Shown here: piece after piece, positions 1 through 5,447 of the stretch | Numbering within the stretch: the first letter of the stretch is position 1 | Layout of the letters: the number at the start of each line of letters is the position of its first letter | Origin: an uncultured Verrucomicrobiae bacterium | GTDB lineage: Bacteria > Verrucomicrobiota > Verrucomicrobiia > Verrucomicrobiales > Akkermansiaceae | Assembly: GCA_937957985.1 (NCBI GenBank) | Contig: CALGOH010000300.1 | Location: 1-6,295 of the forward strand | Length of the DNA: 6,295 nucleotides | Reading direction: 5' to 3' | The notes under the pieces: model-generated | Databases searched by the model: none | Told to the model about the DNA's origin: nothing | What the model saw: the letters and a program-made list of their open reading frames with translations, nothing else | Translations under genes and position numbers: made by a program

Positions 1-201
1 CGCGCAGAGCTGGCCCTGCTCACGCGGACTCAACTGGCCGCGCTGCGGGGAGACGTGCTGTGCGAGATGGAGGTGTCCGACGACCTCGACGGCTGGGAAA
101 CGGCCGGGGTCACGGTGCAGCACGGCGGCGGGCAGTTGGTGGGGACCGCCGCGCTGCCGGGTGACAAGGGTTTCGCCCGCTGGAAGGTTTCGCAGCCGTG
201 A
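1..201 (+). CDS. C-terminal fragment of unidentified, probably secreted protein (5' end outside window)
   Basis: The first frame is open from the window edge to a TGA at 199-201 and gives 66 residues. No start is visible, so this is the 3' end of a longer gene. The fragment contains CEMEVSDDLDGWETAG, then a Gly-rich stretch (QHGGGQLVG), then ALPGDKGFARWKVSQP at the end. From memory, this order (V-E-V-S-x-D-L-x-x-W, a short beta-rich stretch, then F-x-R-hydrophobic-basic at the very end) is a tail found on many large extracellular verrucomicrobial proteins. The catalytic or binding part lies outside the window, so no function can be given. It converges on purB with a single base between the stop codons. 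That the frame is coding is fairly secure; the family link is inference. Confidence 0.6.
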   Translation, partial: RAELALLTRTQLAALRGDVLCEMEVSDDLDGWETAGVTVQHGGGQLVGTAALPGDKGFARWKVSQP

Positions 202-202
202 C

Positions 203-1621
203 TCAGAGGATGCCGCCCGGCGTGTAGGCGGCGGCTTCCGGAAAGGTCTCCACCAGCGTCTCGACGCGCGACGCGAACGAGCCGACCTGTGACCTCGCCG
301 CGCCGGCGTTGCTGGCTCCGGTCGCGACGATGGCTGCGAGCTGCTCCCGGGTGAGCGGGATCCTTTCGTCCGCGGCGAGCCGGTCGATCAGGTTGTTGGC
401 CTCGATCTCACCGGACCGCAGTTCGTTCACCGTGGCGACGGCGTGTTCCTTGATCGCCTTGTGGGCGGTTTCGCGGCCGACGCCGGCCTTCACCGCCTCC
501 ATCATGATGGTGGTGGTCATGAGGAAGGGCAGGTAGTGCGCGTTCTCCTTCGCGATCACCGCGGGGTAGGCGTCCATCTGGGTGAGGATGGTGAGGAAGG
601 TCTCGAAAAGGCCGTCGATGGCGAAGAACGCGTCGGGAAGCATCACGCGGCGCACCACCGAGCAGGAGACGTCGCCTTCGTTCCACTGGTCGCCGGCCAG
701 TCCGGCGGCCATGGCGAGGTGGCCCTTGAGGATCACGTGGAAACCGTTCACGCGCTCGCAGGAGCGGGAGTTCATCTTGTGTGGCATCGCGCTGGAGCCG
801 GTCTGGCCCGGCGCGAAGCCCTCGCTGGCGGTCTCGTGCCCGGCCATCAGACGGAGGGTCTTGGCCATCGAGGCGGGGCCGCTCGCCAGTTCGGTGAGCA
901 GCGCCACCACGCGGAAATCGAGCGAGCGGGGATACACCTGGCCGACGTTGGTCCACACCGCGGGCATGCCGAGGTGGGCGACCACGCGGCTTTCCAGCTC
1001 GGCGACCTTTGCGGCATCGCCGTCGAAGAGCGAGAGCTGGTCCATCTGCGTGCCGACTGCACCCTTGAGCCCGCGCACCGGGTAGCGGTCGATGAGATCC
1101 TGGATCGCCGCATGGGCGGAGAGCATCTCTTCGCCAAACATCGCGAGGCGCTTGCCGAAGGTGGTCGGCTGGGCGGCGACGTTGTGGGTGCGCGCGGTGA
1201 TGACGAGGTCGGCCCACTGCGTCGAGCGCTCGGCGAGTCGGGCCAGGATGGCGACGGACTTGTCGCGGATGACCTGCAGCGAGCGGAAGACCTGGAGCTG
1301 CTCGACATTCTCGGTGAGGTCGCGCGAGGTCATGCCCTTGTGGTCGTGCGCGGGGCCGGCGAGGTCGTGGGACTCGTCGAGGCGCGCCGTGACGGCGTGG
1401 CGGGTCATCCGCTCGCGCTCGATGATCGATGCGGTATCGACCCGGCCCTTGACCTCCTCGTAGGCCTCGATGGACGCGGCGGGGATGTCGAGTCCGAGGT
1501 CCCGCTGGGCCTTCATCACCGCGATCCAGAACTCGCGCTCGAGGACGATGCGGCCCTCGGCGGACCAGATGGCTTGCAGGGCGGGGGAGGCGTAGCGCTC
1601 GGCGAGGACGTTGGGGATCAC
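203..1621 (-). CDS. purB: Adenylosuccinate lyase
   Basis: This 472-residue cytosolic enzyme of the fumarase/aspartase superfamily acts twice in purine synthesis: SAICAR to AICAR plus fumarate, and adenylosuccinate to AMP plus fumarate. From the chosen start, the three superfamily regions appear in order: GMTSRDLTEN at about 96-105, TARTHNVAAQPTTFGKR at 142-158 (H146 the likely catalytic histidine), and the signature loop GSSAMPHKMN at 275-284 with the catalytic serine (S276 or S277). The protein looks complete. I place the start at the GTG at 1619-1621, giving (M)IPNVLAERYASP, a typical family beginning. The frame stays open up to 1744, but that extra stretch (PSPATSSTARRGRASSG...) is low-complexity and overlaps arsR, so it is unlikely to be translated. 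No clear Shine-Dalgarno sequence precedes the GTG. It lies 64 bp downstream of arsR on the same strand and may be partly read from the arsR promoter, although the functions are unrelated. Confidence 0.96.
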   Translation of the reverse strand: MIPNVLAERYASPALQAIWSAEGRIVLEREFWIAVMKAQRDLGLDIPAASIEAYEEVKGRVDTASIIERERMTRHAVTARLDESHDLAGPAHDHKGMTSRDLTENVEQLQVFRSLQVIRDKSVAILARLAERSTQWADLVITARTHNVAAQPTTFGKRLAMFGEEMLSAHAAIQDLIDRYPVRGLKGAVGTQMDQLSLFDGDAAKVAELESRVVAHLGMPAVWTNVGQVYPRSLDFRVVALLTELASGPASMAKTLRLMAGHETASEGFAPGQTGSSAMPHKMNSRSCERVNGFHVILKGHLAMAAGLAGDQWNEGDVSCSVVRRVMLPDAFFAIDGLFETFLTILTQMDAYPAVIAKENAHYLPFLMTTTIMMEAVKAGVGRETAHKAIKEHAVATVNELRSGEIEANNLIDRLAADERIPLTREQLAAIVATGASNAGAARSQVGSFASRVETLVETFPEAAAYTPGGIL

Positions 1622-1666
1622 GAAACGGGGGTAGCGGAGGGGGGCGCGGGAGGCAAGAGCGGGCGC

Positions 1667-1681
1667 GAGCCGCGTAGGCTC
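1667..1681 (-). terminator. Small hairpin between arsR and purB
   Basis: GAGCC (1667-1671) and GGCTC (1677-1681) form a five-base-pair stem with a five-base loop. The stem can be lengthened by three pairs (1663-1665 with 1682-1684) across one bulged base at 1666. It starts just after the arsR stop codon, where a terminator or attenuator would sit. No T-run follows on the minus strand, so a classical intrinsic terminator is not shown. In such GC-rich DNA a chance stem is also possible. Confidence 0.3.
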
Positions 1682-1685
1682 CGCC

Positions 1686-2000
1686 TCAGAACCGGAGCTT
1701 GCGCGGCCTCGCCTCGCGGTTGAGCTTGTCGCAGGCGATGGCACAGAGCTCCATCACGGCCGGCTCGCAGATCGAGTAGATCGCCCGCGTCCCGTCCTTG
1801 CGCCGCCCGACCAGGCCGGCCTCGTGGAGGATGCGCAGTTGCTTGGAAACGTTCGCCTGGGTGGTCGGCAGTGCCTCGACCAGTTCGCCCACCGTGTGCT
1901 CGCCCTCCTTGAGCTCCTGCAGTAGGGCCAGCCGGGTCGGCTCGGCAAAGGCCCGGAAAAAGGTGGCGACGCGATCCAGATCGGAGAGGTCGAGCTTCAT
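1686..2000 (-). CDS. ArsR-family transcriptional repressor (probably controls the divergent sulfur operon)
   Basis: This 104-residue winged-helix protein belongs to the ArsR/SmtB family. AFAEPTRLALLQELKEG (about 18-34) is the dimer/helix lead-in, TVGELVEALPTTQANVSKQLRILHEAGLV (36-64) is the helix-turn-helix, and GRRKDGTRAIYSI (65-77) is the beta wing. The C-terminal helix carries C78, C86 and C90 (ICEP...ELCAIACDKL). The helix where classical ArsR and CadC sensors keep their CxC metal site has no cysteine, so it is probably not a classical arsenic or cadmium sensor. The cysteines suggest a thiol, persulfide or metal sensor, which is inference. I prefer the ATG at 1998-2000, which starts MKLDLSDLDRV. 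An upstream TTG at 2034-2036 would lie inside the promoter palindromes. No strong ribosome binding site is seen. It is transcribed away from the rhodanese operon across a 72-bp shared region containing a palindrome, the usual arrangement for an autoregulated local repressor. Confidence 0.9.
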   Translation of the reverse strand: MKLDLSDLDRVATFFRAFAEPTRLALLQELKEGEHTVGELVEALPTTQANVSKQLRILHEAGLVGRRKDGTRAIYSICEPAVMELCAIACDKLNREARPRKLRF

Positions 2001-2027
2001 GCCGGCGAAACTGCCGCAAAATTTCTG

Positions 2028-2037
2028 CTTGCGCAAG
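2028..2037. promoter_or_regulatory. 10-bp perfect palindrome in the divergent promoter
   Basis: CTTGCGCAAG is a perfect inverted repeat just before the rightward -10 box and next to the 16-bp palindrome at 2039-2054. It could be a second operator half or a site for another regulator. A ten-base palindrome may also arise by chance, so this call is tentative. Confidence 0.35.
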
Positions 2038-2041
2038 TATA
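2036..2041 (-). promoter_or_regulatory. Putative -10 box for arsR
   Basis: Read on the minus strand this is TATACT, five of six matches to the sigma-70 -10 consensus, about 35 bp upstream of the arsR ATG. No good -35 hexamer was found at 16-18 bp (ACGCCA at 17 bp is weak). It overlaps the rightward -10 box, so the two promoters would share one melting region. Confidence 0.4.
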
Positions 2042-2043
2042 AT
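2038..2043 (+). promoter_or_regulatory. Putative -10 box for the rhodanese-tauE operon
   Basis: TATAAT is an exact sigma-70 -10 consensus in an AT-rich patch that stands out from GC-rich surroundings. It would start transcription near 2050, giving a leader of about 20-25 bases containing GGAG at 2055-2058 ahead of the ATG at 2073. No convincing -35 hexamer is present, so activation or an atypical promoter is possible. Confidence 0.5.
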
Positions 2044-2054
2044 CATATGGTTAT
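2039..2054. promoter_or_regulatory. Likely ArsR operator, 16-bp near-palindrome
   Basis: ATAATCATATGGTTAT is an inverted repeat with one mismatched pair (the fifth and twelfth bases), centred on CATATG. It overlaps the rightward -10 box, partly covers the leftward -10 box, and covers the predicted start of the operon transcript. AT-rich palindromes of this size placed over the promoter are typical ArsR/SmtB operators. A bound dimer would block both directions. The palindrome is seen; ArsR binding is inferred from position. Confidence 0.55.
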
Positions 2055-2072
2055 GGAGTGGCGTTATCCGAA

Positions 2073-2606
2073 ATGAAGATTCAAGCCAAGGAACTGAAGC
2101 AGGAGCTGGACCGCGGTGCGGTGCGGCTGATCGACGTGCGGACTCCGGCGGAGTTCGGCGAGGTGCACATCGAGGGATCGCAGTTGATGCCGCTGGACCG
2201 GCTGAAGCCCGACGAGGTGAGGGGCGAGGAGTGCGTGATCGTCTGCCGCTCGGGCAAGCGGGCGACGCAGGCCTTCGAGAAGCTGCGGGCGGCGGGCTGT
2301 GAAAGGCTGCGCGTGCTGGAGGGCGGCGTGATGGCCTGGGAGCAGGCCGGGCTGCCGGTGAACCGCGGCAAGGCGGTGCTTTCGCTGGAGCGTCAGGTGC
2401 GCGTCGCGGCCGGCCTGCTGGTGCTCACCGGCGTGATCCTCGGCACCTGGGTGCATGCGGGCTTCTACGGGCTTGCGGCCTTCGTCGGTGCTGGGCTGAC
2501 CTTCGCCGGCCTCACCGACTGGTGCGGGATGGCGATGCTGCTGGCCAAGGCGCCGTGGAACCAGCGCGCCGGGGAGTGCTGCAAGGGGAATTCCTGTTCG
2601 ATCTAA
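2073..2606 (+). CDS. Rhodanese with DUF2892-like membrane tail (YgaP-type sulfurtransferase)
   Basis: This 177-residue protein has a cytoplasmic rhodanese domain (about 1-97) followed by a membrane segment. LIDVRTPAEF at 19-28 is the usual rhodanese entry. The active-site loop is CRSGKR at 58-63, so C58 is the persulfide-carrying cysteine. Residues about 111-148 form two hydrophobic helices, and TDWCGMAMLLAKAPWN (149-164) matches the end of the DUF2892 region in YgaP-like proteins. The tail ends in a cysteine cluster (C169, C170, C175). Its likely role is transferring sulfane sulfur at the inner membrane face, feeding the dioxygenase encoded 12 bp downstream. The ATG at 2073 is preferred because MKIQAKELKQEL is a normal rhodanese start. 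GGAG lies at 2055-2058, rather far at 14 bases. The alternative GTG at 2058 would overlap that motif. It is the first gene of the operon, opposite arsR. Confidence 0.9.
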   Translation: MKIQAKELKQELDRGAVRLIDVRTPAEFGEVHIEGSQLMPLDRLKPDEVRGEECVIVCRSGKRATQAFEKLRAAGCERLRVLEGGVMAWEQAGLPVNRGKAVLSLERQVRVAAGLLVLTGVILGTWVHAGFYGLAAFVGAGLTFAGLTDWCGMAMLLAKAPWNQRAGECCKGNSCSI

Positions 2607-2618
2607 CATTCTGGAGCC

Positions 2619-4028
2619 ATGTTTCTACGACAAGTCGCGGACCACTCGCTGGCGCAGTATGCCTACCTGATCGGCTGTCAGCGCACGGGCGAGGCGGTGG
2701 TGATCGATCCCGAGCGGGACGTCGATCGCTACCTCGAGCTGGCGGAAAAGAACGGCCTGCGCCTCAGCGCGGTGGCCGAAACGCACATCCACGCCGACTA
2801 CCTGAGCGGCGCGCGCGAACTGGTCGAGCGTCATGGGCTGAAGGGCTACTTCTCCGCCGAGGGCGGCGAGGACTGGCAGTTCGAGTGGGCGAAGGGGCTC
2901 GACGGCGTGACGCTGTTGAAGGACGGCGATTCCTTCCGTGTCGGCAACATCGAGATCAAGGCGCTGCTCACGCCGGGCCACACGCCCGAGCACCTGAGCT
3001 TTCTGGTCACCGACCATGGCGGCGGCGCCGACGAGCCGATGGCGCTTCTCACCGGCGACTTCATCTTCGTTGGCGATGTGGGGCGTCCGGATCTCCTGGA
3101 AAGCGCGGCCGGCCAGCAGGACGTGATGAAGCCCTCGGCGCGGACCTTGTACGAGAGTCTCCGTAGCACCAGGGAGCTTCCCGGCTTTCTGCAGATCCTC
3201 CCGGCGCACGGGGCCGGCAGCGCCTGCGGCAAGGCGCTGGGAGCGGTGCCATCGAGCGTGATGGACTACGAGCGGCGCCACAACGCCGCCTTCCGGCTGG
3301 CGCTGGACGGTGAGCGCGAGGACTTCGTCGGGACCATCCTCGACGGCCAGCCCGAGCCGCCGCTGTATTTCGCCCGGATGAAGCGCGACAACCGCGCCGG
3401 TCCGCGTCTGCTGCCGGATGGCAAGCTGCCCGAGCCGCGCCGGCTTGCCGCCACGGAACTGGCGGGCTGGCTGGAGGGCGAGGGACGGGTTGCCGTCGAT
3501 CTGCGAACCGACCGCGAGGCCTTCATGGCGAAGCATGTGAAGGGCTCACTTTTCGCGCCGCCGACGGGGGGGCACTTTTCCGTGGCCACCGGATCCTATC
3601 TCGAGGAGGACGCCTCCATTCTGCTGCTGGTGGAACGCGAGGAGCAGGTCGAGGCGGCGGTTCGCGATCTGGTGCGGATCGGGCTGGATCAAGTCGATGC
3701 CTGGATGCCGGTGGCGGAAGCGCTGGACGTGGATGGCGTGACCGAAACGATCCGCAGGATTTCCACCGCGGAGCTGTCGGCAGGCACGGTGCTCGACGTG
3801 CGGGGCGCGGGTGAGTTCGCCGCAGGGCACGTGAAGGGCGCGGTGAACATCGCGCACACCCGGCTCGCCGCACGGAAGGACGAGATCCCGACCGGGGAGC
3901 CGATCACGGTGCACTGTGCGAGCGGCATGCGGGCCTCGATGGCGGCGGCTTACCTGGCGTCGATCGGACGCGAGGTCGTCCATGCCGACGGCGCCTTCGG
4001 GGACATTCCCGACTCCATTCGTTCATGA
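2619..4028 (+). CDS. CstB-like persulfide dioxygenase-rhodanese fusion
   Basis: This 469-residue protein has three parts. Residues 1-250 are a metallo-beta-lactamase fold of the ETHE1 type: THIHADYLSG (55-64), TPGHTPEH (118-125), TGDFIFVGDVGRPDL (145-159) and PAHGAGS (195-201). By analogy with ETHE1 the single Fe(II) is held by H56, H121 and D147. Residues about 276-372 look like a rhodanese fold without a catalytic cysteine. Residues about 382-466 are an active-type rhodanese with C433 in CASGMR. This order matches Staphylococcus aureus CstB, a persulfide dioxygenase-sulfurtransferase that makes sulfite or thiosulfate from persulfides. Tyrosine at 61 replaces the last His of the HxHxDH motif, acceptable for a one-iron enzyme. 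GGAG at 2613-2616 sits only two bases before the ATG. The gene overlaps the next by ATGA. The fold and activity class are well supported; the exact product is inferred. Confidence 0.92.
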   Translation: MFLRQVADHSLAQYAYLIGCQRTGEAVVIDPERDVDRYLELAEKNGLRLSAVAETHIHADYLSGARELVERHGLKGYFSAEGGEDWQFEWAKGLDGVTLLKDGDSFRVGNIEIKALLTPGHTPEHLSFLVTDHGGGADEPMALLTGDFIFVGDVGRPDLLESAAGQQDVMKPSARTLYESLRSTRELPGFLQILPAHGAGSACGKALGAVPSSVMDYERRHNAAFRLALDGEREDFVGTILDGQPEPPLYFARMKRDNRAGPRLLPDGKLPEPRRLAATELAGWLEGEGRVAVDLRTDREAFMAKHVKGSLFAPPTGGHFSVATGSYLEEDASILLLVEREEQVEAAVRDLVRIGLDQVDAWMPVAEALDVDGVTETIRRISTAELSAGTVLDVRGAGEFAAGHVKGAVNIAHTRLAARKDEIPTGEPITVHCASGMRASMAAAYLASIGREVVHADGAFGDIPDSIRS

Positions 4029-4582
4029 AAGGCTGCGTCTTTCTCGGACTCGTCGCTCTAACAGGCTGTTCGCCGGAAAGGGAACGGGAGGTGGAGCGGC
4101 GTTCGGAAGCGGAGGTCGTTGCGGAGGCGAAGACGGTGGCCCAGGCGGCCTTCGAACGCCTTTCCGGTGAACTCGGCAGGGCCATGGCCGAGGGCGGGCC
4201 GACACACGCGATTCCCTTCTGCTCTACGGAGGCCGGATCGCTGACCGCCGGGGTGGCGGAGGAACACGGTGTCGGGTTGATGCGTCTCAGCGACCGTCCC
4301 CGGAATCCCGATCAGCGGGCGACCGGCGAGGATCTCGCGGCGTTGGAGACGATGCGGGAAGAGCGGAAGCCGGAAGTGGCGTGGGAGGAAGACGGCACCG
4401 CGGTGGTGCGCCTGCCGATCGTGATCAACAACCCGATCTGCCTGAACTGCCACGGCGGCGACGAGGTCGCCGGGGAGACGCATCGGGTGCTCTCGGAGCT
4501 CTACCCGGAGGACGAGGCGACCGGCTACTCGATGGAGGACTTGCGGGGCATCTGGCGGATCGAATTGCCACCGCGGCGATGA
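4025..4582 (+). CDS. DUF3365 (Tll0287-like) c-type heme lipoprotein
   Basis: This 185-residue exported protein starts with a short signal peptide ending in a lipobox (VALTGC, C15), so it is probably lipid-anchored outside the inner membrane. A charged helix follows (about 18-50). Residues 60-183 carry the DUF3365 pattern: AIPFCSTEA (62-70), RNPDQRAT (93-100), a single heme-binding CLNCH (139-143), and LYPEDEATGYSMEDLRGIWRIEL (159-181). CxxCH predicts one covalently attached c-type heme. The cyanobacterial protein Tll0287, of the same family, binds heme in a PAS-like fold and is thought to be a redox sensor or carrier. No enzymatic role is established for the family. ATG overlaps the upstream stop by four bases (ATGA), as does its own stop with tauE, so all three are probably translated together. 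C66 is an extra cysteine common in the family. The function in sulfur metabolism is inference. Confidence 0.85.
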   Translation: MKGCVFLGLVALTGCSPEREREVERRSEAEVVAEAKTVAQAAFERLSGELGRAMAEGGPTHAIPFCSTEAGSLTAGVAEEHGVGLMRLSDRPRNPDQRATGEDLAALETMREERKPEVAWEEDGTAVVRLPIVINNPICLNCHGGDEVAGETHRVLSELYPEDEATGYSMEDLRGIWRIELPPRR

Positions 4583-5334
4583 ATCCGCTCGCCATACTCG
4601 GAGCGGTGGCCATCGGGCTTTCGCTGGGGCTGACCGGTGCCGGCGGGAGCATCCTCACGCTGCCGGTGCTGGTCTATCTGGCGGGCGTGCCGCCGAAGGA
4701 GGCGGTGAGGCTGAGTCTTTTCGTTGTCGGCCTCGCGGCGGCTGCGGGGGCGGTGCAGCGGGCGCGGGCCGGGGATTTCCATGCGCGGGCGGCGGTGATG
4801 TTCGGTCTGTCCGGGATGGCGGGCGCGGCCTTGGGGGCGCGTTTCACGGCGATGGTGCCGGGCGAGGTGCTGATGGGCGGCTTCGCGCTGCTGATGCTGG
4901 TCGTGGCGGGGCGGATGTTGGCTGCGGGAAAGGAAGGCGCGGAGCCGTCGCCGGACTGTCAGCCGGGTCGCTGCCTGCTGGCCGGGGCGGGAACCGGCGT
5001 TCTGACCGGCTTTGTCGGCGTCGGCGGCGGATTCCTCCTGATGCCGGCGCTGATGCGCTTCGCGCGGCTGCCGATCCGGACGGCGACCGGCACCTCGCTT
5101 GCGGTGATCGCGGTCAATTCGGCGGTCGGCTGGCTTTCCCATCTGCCGAGCAGCGCCGGACGTCCCGCGCTGATGGCGCTCTTCGGCGTGCTGGCGGTTG
5201 CCGGGACGCTCCTGGGCAAGCGCCTCGCGGCGAAGTTGCCGGCGAGGCGCTTGCGTCAGGGATTTGGTGCGATGGTGCTGGTGACGGGTGGGGTGGTGTT
5301 GTGGCGGAGTTTTGTGGAAGGAGTGGCTCCTTGA
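4579..5334 (+). CDS. tauE: TauE/SafE (TSUP) family sulfur-anion exporter
   Basis: This 251-residue inner-membrane protein is built from two homologous halves, each opening with the family glycine motif: GLTGAGGSILTLPVL (17-31) and TGFVGVGGGFLLMPAL (143-158). About eight hydrophobic helices are visible, near 4-24, 26-38, 43-60, 73-90, 97-112, 132-160, 168-187 and 197-245, the last probably two. Family members export sulfite, sulfoacetate, thiosulfate or related anions. Here sulfite or thiosulfate from the upstream dioxygenase is the natural candidate. The loop between the halves has two cysteines (C127, C132). I start it at the ATG at 4579-4581, which overlaps the upstream stop (ATGA) and gives MNPLAILGAVAIGL. 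The frame is open further upstream to 4381, but that part is Arg-rich sequence antiparallel in character to a membrane protein start and lies inside the heme lipoprotein gene. It is the last gene of the operon. Confidence 0.9.
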   Translation: MNPLAILGAVAIGLSLGLTGAGGSILTLPVLVYLAGVPPKEAVRLSLFVVGLAAAAGAVQRARAGDFHARAAVMFGLSGMAGAALGARFTAMVPGEVLMGGFALLMLVVAGRMLAAGKEGAEPSPDCQPGRCLLAGAGTGVLTGFVGVGGGFLLMPALMRFARLPIRTATGTSLAVIAVNSAVGWLSHLPSSAGRPALMALFGVLAVAGTLLGKRLAAKLPARRLRQGFGAMVLVTGGVVLWRSFVEGVAP

Positions 5335-5435
5335 AGGAGCCATGAGGGTCGGGTGGGTGGCCTCCGGCCGCAACGAGAATCGACGGACGGCTGGAAGCCG
5401 TCCCATCTGCCATCATGGCGCTTTCAAAGCGCCAC
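5323..5435. repeat. Cluster of four compact hairpins (REP/BIME-like) between convergent genes
   Basis: Four stem-loops with three-base loops lie within 113 bp: 5324-5342 (8 bp, loop TGA), 5357-5371 (6 bp, loop TCC, one G-T pair), 5385-5403 (8 bp, loop GGA) and 5416-5434 (8 bp, loop TCA). The outer two are inverted copies of one element. Positions 5323-5348 and the reverse complement of 5410-5435 agree at 21 of 26 bases. Four of the five differences are two compensating base-pair changes in the stem. This looks like a palindromic intergenic repeat in head-to-head order. It fills the gap between tauE and the DUF2202 gene and may act as a bidirectional terminator or mRNA 3' stabiliser. No T-runs are present, so intrinsic termination is not shown. 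Confidence 0.75.
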
Positions 5436-5447
5436 CCCTTGTGCGGC

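Noticed and set aside
443..1723. Long 426-residue open frame on the + strand
   Set aside because: It is antisense to purB and consists of His/Gly/Asp/Val-rich sequence with no recognisable domain. GC-rich codon bias on the other strand explains it.
1622..1744. N-terminal extension of PurB up to an ATG at 1744
   Set aside because: The extra 41 residues are low-complexity, overlap arsR, and precede a GTG giving the normal family start IPNVLAERYASP.
2001..2036. Upstream TTG start of ArsR
   Set aside because: The TTG lies inside a promoter palindrome and overlaps the leftward -10 box, so it could not be on the predicted transcript. The ATG at 2000 leaves a complete ArsR domain.
2522..3166. 214-residue open frame across the rhodanese/dioxygenase junction
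   Set aside because: It is Arg/Gly/Ala-rich and out of frame with two genes that have clear catalytic motifs.
4381..4578. Upstream extension of TauE
   Set aside because: It reads out of frame inside the heme lipoprotein gene and is Arg/Gly-rich. The ATG in the ATGA overlap gives a proper hydrophobic first helix.
5324..5434. CRISPR array
   Set aside because: The hairpins differ in sequence, spacing is irregular (14, 13 and 12 bases between successive hairpins) and two copies are inverted, so they are not direct repeats with unique spacers.
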